Of a DNA stretch of 6,483 nucleotides, positions 1 to 6,030 are shown in pieces. How positions within the stretch are numbered: the stretch's first letter is position 1; each line of letters starts with the position of its first letter. The notes beneath the pieces are model-generated. The model was not told the DNA's origin. It saw only the letters and a program-made list of their open reading frames with translations, and did not search any database. The position numbers and the translations under genes were made by a program. Source of the DNA: Planctomicrobium sp. (lineage in GTDB: Bacteria > Planctomycetota > Planctomycetia > Planctomycetales > Planctomycetaceae); the NCBI GenBank assembly GCA_029259835.1, contig JAJDEL010000368.1, positions 1 to 6,483 on the forward strand, read 5' to 3'.

Positions 1-584
1 TTCCGGTTGCAGAGAAGGATATGCAGTATTTCTTTGGTGACTGGCTAAAACAGAAAGGGCACGGCGTCCTGGGATTTCATTCCGCCGGTGATACTTTCCA
101 TAACGATAAGCGGTACTGGGATATGATCGGAGGAGTCTTTATCGGTCATCCCTGGACGGCAAGGACCAAGGTGACATTGACGAACCACGAAGTGGACAAT
201 CCTTTGGTCGCACCTTTCGGGAAAGATCATACCCAACTGGAAGAAATCTACATGTACGAACACTGGCAACCGAAAAAAGTCCGTGTACTGCTCAGTCTCG
301 ATTACTCCCAAAGTCCAACAGGAAACGCAGTGCCAACCAAACATGGTTATCACGTCCCGGTTTGCTGGATCAAGAATTATGGAAAGGGAAAGGTTTACTA
401 CAACAACTTGGGACACCGAGAAGATACCTGGACGAGCAAGCCCTATCTCAATTCCATCACTCAAGCAGTGAAATGGATACGCGGTGATATCGAAGTCGAC
501 GCAACACCGAATCCGGATGTCTCCGCCGCACAAGAAAAGAAAGCTCAAGCTGATTTCGCAGCCGGGAACTTCAAAAAGAAGTAG
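1..584 (+). CDS. ThuA-like domain protein, 3' part only
   Basis: The reading frame is open from base 3 to the TAG at 582-584, giving 193 residues with the N-terminus cut off by the window edge. The ATG at 21 is internal: the codons before it (PVAEKD) continue the fold. Residue marks counted from that ATG match the ThuA (trehalose utilisation-like, glutamine amidotransferase-like fold) family: GVLGFHSAGDTFH near 16-28, IGHPW near 41-45, NHEVDNPL near 55-62, the acidic LEEIYMYEHW near 73-82, and the closing VPVCWIKNYGKGKVYYNNLG followed by HRED. The C-terminal tail of about 35 residues is lysine- and alanine-rich and looks disordered. ThuA-like proteins are abundant in planctomycetes, often secreted or fused to sugar-related domains, but the biochemical function of most is unknown; any role in sugar metabolism here is inference. 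A signal peptide cannot be judged without the N-terminus. The next gene, coaD, is functionally unrelated. Confidence 0.85.
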   Translation, partial: PVAEKDMQYFFGDWLKQKGHGVLGFHSAGDTFHNDKRYWDMIGGVFIGHPWTARTKVTLTNHEVDNPLVAPFGKDHTQLEEIYMYEHWQPKKVRVLLSLDYSQSPTGNAVPTKHGYHVPVCWIKNYGKGKVYYNNLGHREDTWTSKPYLNSITQAVKWIRGDIEVDATPNPDVSAAQEKKAQADFAAGNFKKK

Positions 585-647
585 TCGTTTACAAAGTACA
601 ATTTACGTAAGAGACAAACCTTAAATTCCTAGCAATCAACTCCTTTT

Positions 648-1151
648 ATGAAACGCATCGCCGTTTACGCTGGAACATTTGACCCATTCACTTTGGGGCA
701 CGAGGACATTTCGCTTCGTGGTGCGAAGCTTTTTGATGAACTGGTCATTGGGATCGGGATCAATCCCGATAAGCAGCCGCTGTTCAGTCCCGATGAACGT
801 CAGGCTCTCATGACAGAAAGCTTCAGCGAGATCCCAAACATTTCTGTTCAATGTTTTACTGGTTTGACAGTTGATTTTGCACGTTCAGTCGGTGCCTCAG
901 TGATGGTTCGCGGCGTGAGGACCGTCTCCGATATCGAAGCTGAGTTCACGATGGCTCTGACGAACCGAACGATCGCTCCTGATCTCGAAACCGTATTTCT
1001 GATGGCTGCGGAAACTTATTCACACATCTCCAGCACATTGATTAAACAAATCGCCACAATGGGCAAAGAGACGAACGCCGAGCAGTTGCGAAAGTTTGTT
1101 CCAGAACCGGTGATCGCTCCATTACTGCAGAAAGTTCAAGCAAATCGCTGA
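648..1151 (+). CDS. coaD: Phosphopantetheine adenylyltransferase (CoaD)
   Basis: Cytosolic enzyme that transfers AMP from ATP to 4'-phosphopantetheine, giving dephospho-CoA and pyrophosphate, the penultimate step of coenzyme A synthesis. The 167-residue length is normal for the bacterial family. Diagnostic residues are all visible: YAGTFDPFTLGH at 7-18 with the nucleotidyltransferase T/HxGH signature (TLGH, 15-18) and Thr10, Lys42 in the substrate-binding loop, VRGVR at 87-91 with Arg88 and Arg91, and ISSTLIK at 127-133, the equivalent of the family's ISSSLxR/K ATP-binding motif. The start at the first ATG puts the nucleotide-binding strand at the very N-terminus, as expected. No Shine-Dalgarno sequence is visible before it (the preceding bases are pyrimidine-rich, CAACTCCTTTT). 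The 63-base gap upstream contains the 8-base palindrome TTACGTAA at 603-610 but no convincing promoter. The enolase-family gene follows after 23 bases, so co-transcription is possible although the functions are unrelated. Confidence 0.97.
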   Translation: MKRIAVYAGTFDPFTLGHEDISLRGAKLFDELVIGIGINPDKQPLFSPDERQALMTESFSEIPNISVQCFTGLTVDFARSVGASVMVRGVRTVSDIEAEFTMALTNRTIAPDLETVFLMAAETYSHISSTLIKQIATMGKETNAEQLRKFVPEPVIAPLLQKVQANR

Positions 1152-1174
1152 TCAACAATAGAATCGAGGCAACA

Positions 1175-2278
1175 TTGAAGATTGACCGCATCGCCGTATA
1201 CCAGGTTGACCTCCCGCTCCACGAAGGAAGCTATCACTGGTCAGGCGGGAATTCCGTCGAAACCTTCGACACAACCGTCGTTGAAGTCAACACCGACGAA
1301 GGACTCACTGGTTGGGGAGAAGTCTGTCCACTCGGACCAGCTTATCTCGCCGCATACGCCAACGGTGTTCGAACCGGAATTCGCGAACTGGCTCCCTATC
1401 TTCTTGGCGAGAATCCACTGGAACTGGGAAAGCTCAACCTCACGATGGATGCGCTGATGAAAGGTCATCCGTACGTGAAATCTGGCATCGACATGGCGTG
1501 TTGGGATCTTCTAGGAAAGGCAACCCAACAACCGGTTTGCGAGTTAATGGGAGGCCGCTTCGGCGACGATTTCGTTCTCTACAGAGCGATCTCGCAACTC
1601 TCTCCAGAAGAAATGGCAGACAGCATTTCTAAATATCGTGAGGAAGGCTATCGGCGTTTTCAACTGAAGGTCGGCGCCGATCCCAGCGTTGATATCGCCC
1701 GGATTCACGCCTGTCGCGAAGTGCTGCAACCCGGCGATCGACTCATCGCCGACGCCAACACAGGTTGGACTTCGCACGACGCTCTGCGCGTTGCAAACGG
1801 AGTCCGCGACCTCGATGTCTATATCGAACAACCTTGCCGCACCTACGAAGAATGTCTGCGAGTCCGTAAAGCGATTTCGCTTCCGTTTATCCTCGATGAA
1901 GTGATCGACGGCATCGACAAACTGACACGCAGCCACGCAGACACCGCGATGGATGTCGTCAACATTAAGATCAGTAAGTTTGGAGGACTCACCAAAGCCA
2001 AGTTGGCTCGTGATCTGTGTGTCTCGCTCGGAATTGCAATGACGATCGAAGATAGCTGGGGAGGCGACATCATTACCTCCGCAATCTCGCATCTTGCCCA
2101 CAGTACGCCAACGGACTGGCTGTTCACATCGACAGATTTCAACAGCTACGTCACCCGTTCCATTGCTAACGGAGCACCCCACCGCAAAAACGGAAGAATG
2201 TCCGCCCCCACGACTCCTGGTCTTGGCTGCGAGGCGATTCGAGAGGAATTGGGCGAACCTGTCTTTACAATCGCTTAA
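1175..2278 (+). CDS. Enolase-superfamily (mandelate racemase/muconate lactonizing enzyme subgroup) protein, probable proline-derivative epimerase or dehydratase
   Basis: A full-length 367-residue member with the N-terminal capping domain (about 1-125) and the C-terminal barrel. Enzymes of this superfamily bind Mg2+ and abstract a proton next to a carboxylate. Predicted metal ligands are Asp193 (IADANTGW), Glu218 (IEQPC) and Asp241 (LDEV). Predicted acid/base lysines are Lys165 (QLKVG) and Lys265 (NIKISKFGG). The pattern DLP near 12-14, GWGEVCPLGPAY at 46-57, GHPYVKSGIDMACWDL at 97-112 and EDSWGGDI at 292-299 recalls, from memory, the 4-hydroxyproline betaine 2-epimerase / cis-3-hydroxy-L-proline dehydratase group. 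The lysine motif is KVG, not KxK, which also fits that group. Exact substrate is inference. The start is a TTG with GAGG at 1166-1169, five bases upstream; it yields the family-typical MKI start, and there is no ATG alternative nearby. No amino-acid transporter or other proline-catabolism gene lies in the window. Confidence 0.9.
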   Translation: MKIDRIAVYQVDLPLHEGSYHWSGGNSVETFDTTVVEVNTDEGLTGWGEVCPLGPAYLAAYANGVRTGIRELAPYLLGENPLELGKLNLTMDALMKGHPYVKSGIDMACWDLLGKATQQPVCELMGGRFGDDFVLYRAISQLSPEEMADSISKYREEGYRRFQLKVGADPSVDIARIHACREVLQPGDRLIADANTGWTSHDALRVANGVRDLDVYIEQPCRTYEECLRVRKAISLPFILDEVIDGIDKLTRSHADTAMDVVNIKISKFGGLTKAKLARDLCVSLGIAMTIEDSWGGDIITSAISHLAHSTPTDWLFTSTDFNSYVTRSIANGAPHRKNGRMSAPTTPGLGCEAIREELGEPVFTIA

Positions 2279-2292
2279 TACAGTACAGTCAC

Positions 2293-2318
2293 CTACTGAG
2301 TTTTTGGCTCGGAGTTTT
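2293..2318 (+). terminator. Weak terminator-like hairpin after the enolase-family gene
   Basis: Fourteen bases past the stop codon, CCT-A-CTGAG (2293-2300) can pair with CTCGGAG (2308-2314), giving seven pairs with one bulged A and one G-U pair around a seven-base loop, followed directly by TTTT. The stem is short and the T run brief, so it may be a poor intrinsic terminator or chance. Its position between two functionally unrelated genes is what makes it worth noting. Confidence 0.3.
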
Positions 2319-2350
2319 CAAACAAATCAATTTCTCTTCCCGTATTTCCG

Positions 2351-2356
2351 TATACT
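2351..2356 (+). promoter_or_regulatory. Possible -10 box (TATACT) for the ABC transporter genes
   Basis: TATACT differs from TATAAT at one position and lies 46 bases before the ATPase start, inside the only gap of useful size upstream of the two transporter genes. It would place transcription start near 2363 and leave a leader of about 40 bases. No convincing -35 hexamer is present at 16-18 bases upstream (the best there is CAATTT) and there is no extended -10 TG, so this is a weak prediction. Confidence 0.3.
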
Positions 2357-2391
2357 GGAAAGAGTTTTCCGTGATTCCCTCTCAAAAAAAC

Positions 2392-2396
2392 GAGGG
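2392..2396 (+). promoter_or_regulatory. Ribosome binding site GAGGG of the ABC ATPase, possibly inside a hairpin
   Basis: GAGGG lies six bases before the ATG at 2403 and decides the start: the open frame extends back to 2094, but that part overlaps the enolase-family gene and has no ABC homology, whereas the ATG at 2403 begins the standard first strand of the fold. GAGGG is the exact complement of CCCTC at 2377-2381, so a five-pair stem with a ten-base A-rich loop could mask the site. Confidence 0.6.
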
Positions 2397-2402
2397 CCAT
2401 TG

Positions 2403-3134
2403 ATGCACATTGCGATTGAAAATCTTTCGAAGTCATTCGGAAGTACCAAAGTGCTGGATTCAATTTCCCTGACTCTCGAACTAGGGCAAATCGTCGTTTT
2501 ACTCGGACCAAACGGTGCTGGAAAAACGACGTTGATGCGTTGTTTCAACGGGATTATTTCGCCCGATGAAGGAGAGGTTCTTTACGATGATGAACCCTTT
2601 CGCCGTGACCGGATCGATCTTCGTCAGCGAATGTTCTTCATGCCGGACTTTCCTCATTTGTACCCGGATATGAAAGTCCTACGGCATATCGGGATGGTTC
2701 TGGAACTCTACAACTACGACACCCGAAACTTTGAAGACCGGGTCATGGAACTTCTCGCAGAGTTTGATCTCGCCCATCTTGGCAATTGCAAGCTTGGTAC
2801 TCTCTCGCGTGGGCAAGCCTACAAAGCAGCACTCATCCCGTTTCTGACGATCAATCCCGAACTCTGGATTCTCGACGAACCTTTCGCATCTGGCATGGAC
2901 CCGCGCGGACTGACTGCCTTTCAAACGTTGTCTCGTAACGCTGCCAGCGAAGGTCGGACGGTGGTCTACTCGACGCAAATTCTGGATGTCGTCCACAATT
3001 TCGCTGATCGGGTCTGCGTGATCGACGACGGTTTGCTGCATGACTTCACATCCGTGGATGAGTTCTACGACCACCTGGAAACTTCTGAACGCATGCTGCA
3101 TATTTTCGGTGACCCTGCCCGGGAAATCCAATGA
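2403..3134 (+). CDS. ABC transporter ATP-binding protein (ABC-2 exporter type)
   Basis: A 243-residue nucleotide-binding domain that would hydrolyse ATP at the inner face of the membrane to drive the permease encoded next. In order: beta strand MHIAIENLSKSFG (1-13), Walker A GPNGAGKTT (35-43), signature LSRGQ (134-138; canonical LSGGQ), Walker B LWILDE (154-159) with catalytic Glu159, and D-loop SGMDP (163-167). Two positions depart from the canonical form: the Q-loop region reads FFMPD (78-82), with Asp instead of Gln, and the H-loop reads YSTQIL (189-194), with Gln192 instead of His. Gln at the H-loop also occurs in DrrA-type drug-export ATPases, so loss of activity is not implied. The short tail after residue 210 lacks a recognisable extra domain. 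Its TGA overlaps the permease ATG (ATGA at 3131-3134), indicating translational coupling. The transported substrate is unknown. Confidence 0.95.
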   Translation: MHIAIENLSKSFGSTKVLDSISLTLELGQIVVLLGPNGAGKTTLMRCFNGIISPDEGEVLYDDEPFRRDRIDLRQRMFFMPDFPHLYPDMKVLRHIGMVLELYNYDTRNFEDRVMELLAEFDLAHLGNCKLGTLSRGQAYKAALIPFLTINPELWILDEPFASGMDPRGLTAFQTLSRNAASEGRTVVYSTQILDVVHNFADRVCVIDDGLLHDFTSVDEFYDHLETSERMLHIFGDPAREIQ

Positions 3135-4999
3135 TCTGGGTTGATTCACCGCAGGCAAAGAGCATTCGGTCACGATATCAAGCGATGCTCCAAGCTTCGC
3201 CATCGTTGCGTGAAGAATATCAAAGTGCAATGCGTGCTCGGCGCCCATCGCTGCTGATGATGTTTCTCACTGTGACGACGATTGCCCTCGGTCTTCCCAT
3301 GGTTTTTGCGGTGGTCCCTTCTTTTTTGATTTTTCTTTTGAACGAACACGGTGGGCCAGTATCTGTTTTTGCTGTTGCAGGATTTCTGACAACGATGGGA
3401 ACTCTGGCTTTTCCCGAAACATTGCTGGCTCAATTACAGCGGTCACGAACTGTCGCTGTCTTTTCTCATCTCCCGGCAAGTGATAGGGACCTTGCTAGAA
3501 CGGTCTGGAATCAAACGTTTGCCTACTCGCTGTGCGGGTTATATTTCATTCTCCTGTTTTTTGGAGCGGTTGCTTATTTGAATGAACTCTCAATATCCGG
3601 CTGGGCGGTTTCGCTCTTACTGGCAATGTTGCAGTGGAGTTTTGTTGTCACCGCTGGGACTTGGCTGGCTGTTTCATTTCCTCGTTTTCGGTTTGGGCAA
3701 TTGGGGTCGCTATTACTCATTGCTGGAATGAGCACGTTTTATTTCAATCGTCCAATTCTGCTTGAGATCGCAGTCTGGTGTACGGTTTTGAATCCTGGTG
3801 GTTGGCCTGGATTGGCAGTCTGGCACGGATATATGAACGAAAACACGCTTGTTTGGATAGCGATCATTCCCAGCAGCTTGCTGCTTTTGCTTTCACCCAT
3901 CTTAAGAGAGCGACTGCTGAAGCATTTTGCGATTCAGGAGTTCGACACATCGAGCCGAGAGAAGCCGCTCGCTGTCTTCGATGGGAGATTTCTTCTTGCT
4001 GACCAAAATCGTTTGCACATCTACCATGTCGAGAATTTAATGCCGGAAGAGCTAGAGGAGTTCGAATCTCTAGATGAAGTTCGGGATCTAAACGGCCTCT
4101 CAGTTTTGCATCGCCCTGCATGGTCGCAATGCGGATGGATTGAACAGACTGTCTGGAAGTATTTGAAGCCACGGGAAAGAACAATCGCTGGCTTTTTAAC
4201 CGGAGACACTCCCAGATGGACGTTCTGGTGGAAGATGGCAAGTGGTGCCCTGCTGGTGATTTTGATTCTCTATGGTTTAGAATTTTTGAAGTTCCCGTTG
4301 AATCAATTCATAAATAAAATGGCTCCGGCCCTCTGTTTTTATCTCGTAATCATTTCGTCAATGTACGACCGCTGGCAGGGATTGCGCACGACTCCCTGCC
4401 TGGGATCTTACGCCTCACACTTTGCAAGTTATCCCATTGGAGTCAGAGAGATTTCACGAGTGATGTTCAAAATTTCGTTCATCAAATCACTCTTCTATGC
4501 GTTACTGATTTTCCCATTTGTGGTTTACATGATGGGCCCGATGGGATTTCTGATTGCCGTCGGAGCCGTTGGAGCATCTCAACTCATCATGTCCTGGCAG
4601 ATTGCATATGGGATATCGAGAGGGTTCAGTTTACCTGCACTTAAATGGTCCAACTGCTGGATGGTCCTGGTCGTGCTTCTGATTCCATTCGGTACGATGT
4701 TCGGGCTAGCTTTTTCTTTGGCAGGATTTAATCCAGGACTACATATTTCACTTTTGGCAGCCGGAGTGACCCTGGTCTTTGCCAGTACGCTGGGAGTCTG
4801 GCGATTCTTTGAATGGCTCGTCGCTAGCGGGCGGCTTGACTTAGCAACGAATCAACTGAATGTCATTCAGAAGCAGTTTGACTACTATCAGGTGATACTC
4901 GACAAATCGGAATTACGAATGCAACGTGTGCGATACTCGCAAAAGAAGCACGGTCGGATTTGGGGTTACCTCAGACTCGTATTTGGGATGAAGCCCTGA
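3131..4999 (+). CDS. ABC transporter permease, apparently two ABC-2-like halves in one chain
   Basis: A 622-residue polytopic inner-membrane protein, longer than a usual single ABC-2 permease of 250-400 residues. By eye, hydrophobic segments cluster at about 41-70, 78-97, 128-150, 157-182, 190-232 and 238-256, then a soluble, charged stretch (about 257-365, acidic around 305-320), then 369-386, 397-411, 446-469, 471-495, 508-530 and 538-556, ending in a basic cytoplasmic tail. Both halves contain the ABC-2 hallmark between early helices, a Pro followed by Arg-acidic-aliphatic-small-Arg: PASDRDLAR at 115-123 and PIGVREISR at 435-443, exactly 320 residues apart. This suggests internal duplication, so that one chain with two ATPase copies could form the complete transporter. 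There is no signal peptide or long periplasmic domain. The start overlaps the ATPase stop as ATGA, with GGGA at 3121-3124 as a plausible ribosome site. The substrate cannot be read from the sequence. It converges with the next gene after 25 bases. Confidence 0.85.
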   Translation: MIWVDSPQAKSIRSRYQAMLQASPSLREEYQSAMRARRPSLLMMFLTVTTIALGLPMVFAVVPSFLIFLLNEHGGPVSVFAVAGFLTTMGTLAFPETLLAQLQRSRTVAVFSHLPASDRDLARTVWNQTFAYSLCGLYFILLFFGAVAYLNELSISGWAVSLLLAMLQWSFVVTAGTWLAVSFPRFRFGQLGSLLLIAGMSTFYFNRPILLEIAVWCTVLNPGGWPGLAVWHGYMNENTLVWIAIIPSSLLLLLSPILRERLLKHFAIQEFDTSSREKPLAVFDGRFLLADQNRLHIYHVENLMPEELEEFESLDEVRDLNGLSVLHRPAWSQCGWIEQTVWKYLKPRERTIAGFLTGDTPRWTFWWKMASGALLVILILYGLEFLKFPLNQFINKMAPALCFYLVIISSMYDRWQGLRTTPCLGSYASHFASYPIGVREISRVMFKISFIKSLFYALLIFPFVVYMMGPMGFLIAVGAVGASQLIMSWQIAYGISRGFSLPALKWSNCWMVLVVLLIPFGTMFGLAFSLAGFNPGLHISLLAAGVTLVFASTLGVWRFFEWLVASGRLDLATNQLNVIQKQFDYYQVILDKSELRMQRVRYSQKKHGRIWGYLRLVFGMKP

Positions 5000-5024
5000 T
5001 CGAGGTCAATTCCGACAGTCCAAT

Positions 5025-5354
5025 TCACGCGGCGGCAGATTGATCTTGTTCACGAACCGCTTTCTTTGCTTGCTCGCTCGCTTTTTTGCCTGCGGTCGTG
5101 ATGCGGTACATCAGGCCGGCGTTGCGGTCTTCCAGTTGGAAGGTGAGCCAGCCGAGAGCGATCAGTTGCCCGTGAATTGAAGAGAGTTCTTCGCCGTCGA
5201 TTTGATCGAGCTCAGCGATCCGCTGCGTCCAGCGGGTTCCCTGATCTTCTTCAGAGCGTTCCTGTCCGGCCTGAACGATCAATTCGGTATAGATTTCCAA
5301 AACCTGTTGCCAGACAGGTTGTTCGATGAGCAGCTTAAGGTCCATTTCGTCCAT
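5025..5354 (-). CDS. Small hypothetical protein with a winged-helix-like C-terminal half
   Basis: I do not recognise a named family for this 109-residue soluble protein. The first 50 residues look helical and mildly acidic (IEQPVWQQVLEIYTELI near 10-26, then a polar linker). Residues about 55-92 read like the end of a winged helix: a helix ELSSIHGQLIALGWL (56-70), a strand, a turn rich in charged residues, and YRITTAGKKAS (83-93), which resembles the YxLTxxG strand of PadR- and MarR-type regulators. The tail is basic and alanine-rich. DNA binding is therefore possible but not established; the usual first helices of such a domain are not obvious. Two starts are possible, Met1 or Met4 (5345), and neither has a clear ribosome site. 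It is convergent with the permease and divergent from the DUF420-like gene, sharing a 159-base intergenic region with it. Coding status is supported by plausible protein composition and tight packing. Confidence 0.65.
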   Translation of the reverse strand: MDEMDLKLLIEQPVWQQVLEIYTELIVQAGQERSEEDQGTRWTQRIAELDQIDGEELSSIHGQLIALGWLTFQLEDRNAGLMYRITTAGKKASEQAKKAVREQDQSAAA

Positions 5355-5370
5355 GCTGGCGAGTATCGGA

Positions 5371-5384
5371 CGCAGGTGCCTGCG
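5371..5384. repeat. Short inverted repeat in the divergent intergenic region
   Basis: CGCAGG and CCTGCG form a perfect six-base inverted repeat with a two-base spacer, 16 bases upstream of the minus-strand gene start. A two-base loop is too tight for a good RNA hairpin, so if functional it is more likely a dimeric protein binding site acting on that gene. The remainder of the 5355-5513 gap shows no other clear element apart from the possible promoter at its right end. Confidence 0.35.
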
Positions 5385-5501
5385 AACTCAACGATCACCC
5401 GTCAACGTGGAGCGACCGTTACAACCGGAGCAGGACAACCGACCCGATTCTCACATTCCGCAAAACTAGCCGCGCAGGAACACTTCTGACTGACCGCTGC
5501 T

Positions 5502-5507
5502 TATACT
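5502..5507 (+). promoter_or_regulatory. Possible -10 box (TATACT) giving a leaderless mRNA
   Basis: TATACT ends six bases before the ATG at 5514. At normal spacing, transcription would begin at about the A of that ATG, giving a leaderless message. There is no usable Shine-Dalgarno sequence before the start, which agrees with this. No good -35 hexamer is seen at the usual distance, so confidence is low. Confidence 0.3.
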
Positions 5508-5513
5508 TCGAGC

Positions 5514-6020
5514 ATGATGAATAACGGCTTTCTTGGTTTTGATGCGTCCTTCATGTTGGACTTTGTCGTCAGTGCTCTCGTGCTGATTGTCCCTGTCATG
5601 CTGTACAGCTTGTACGTCGTCAAAGTTCAAAAGAATTTTGTTCTACATCGCAATCTGCAAGTTGTGTTAGGTGCGATTCTGCTCGTCGCTGTGACTGCTT
5701 TTGAAGTTGACACACAGTGGGTGCATGGCGGTTGGGAGAATATCGTCAACAAAAGCCCCGAAGCGCCGAGGCTGTCCGGTGAAGCGTTCAGCCATGTTCA
5801 GAAAGTCCTCTGGTTTCACCTGATCTTTGCTGTCAGCACACCACTCCTTTGGGGAGCAACACTGTTCCACGCACTCCGAAAATTCCCGAACCCGCCCTTG
5901 CCGAGTACCCACAGCAAACTACACAAAAGACTCGGCTGGCTTTCCACGATCGATCTGGTGATGACCTCAACAACCGGACTGTGGTTTTACTACGCTGCGT
6001 TCATTGCCACTGCTGTTTAG
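5514..6020 (+). CDS. DUF420-like four-helix membrane protein
   Basis: A 168-residue inner-membrane protein with four predicted helices near 11-35, 48-66, 98-121 and 141-165. The layout matches the DUF420 (COG2322, YozB/CtaM-like) family: a histidine after helix 1 (VLHRNLQ, His45), a histidine at the start of helix 3 (WFHLIFAVSTPLLW, His102), and a histidine-basic pair before helix 4 (KLHKRLGW, His137) followed by the TSTTGLWFYY stretch that fits the family's aromatic and TG-containing last helix. In Staphylococcus aureus the relative CtaM is needed for maturation of an aa3-type haem-copper oxidase; whether that holds here is inference, and no oxidase or haem gene is in the window. The loop at about 67-95 is probably outside the membrane core. 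The start ATGATG offers Met1 or Met2. It converges with the sigma factor gene after 10 bases. Confidence 0.7.
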   Translation: MMNNGFLGFDASFMLDFVVSALVLIVPVMLYSLYVVKVQKNFVLHRNLQVVLGAILLVAVTAFEVDTQWVHGGWENIVNKSPEAPRLSGEAFSHVQKVLWFHLIFAVSTPLLWGATLFHALRKFPNPPLPSTHSKLHKRLGWLSTIDLVMTSTTGLWFYYAAFIATAV

Positions 6021-6030
6021 GTGTCGTGGT

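Noticed and set aside
45..548. Minus-strand open frame of 167 codons opposite the ThuA-like gene
   Set aside because: Antisense shadow of a strongly supported coding region; no recognisable domain.
603..610. TTACGTAA palindrome before coaD
   Set aside because: Eight-base palindromes are expected by chance, and no second copy or promoter alignment supports an operator.
1544..2182. Minus-strand open frame of 212 codons opposite the enolase-family gene
   Set aside because: It lies wholly within a well-supported gene on the other strand, and its protein has the cysteine-, valine- and aspartate-rich look of an antisense shadow without motifs.
2094..2402. Long in-frame extension upstream of the ABC ATPase start
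   Set aside because: It overlaps the enolase-family gene in another frame, shows no ABC-like sequence, and the ATG at 2403 has a good ribosome site and begins the domain correctly.
5202..5489. Plus-strand open frame overlapping the 109-residue gene and the divergent gap
   Set aside because: The minus-strand protein is more protein-like, with a winged-helix-type pattern and packing consistent with its neighbours, while this product shows low-complexity shadow composition.
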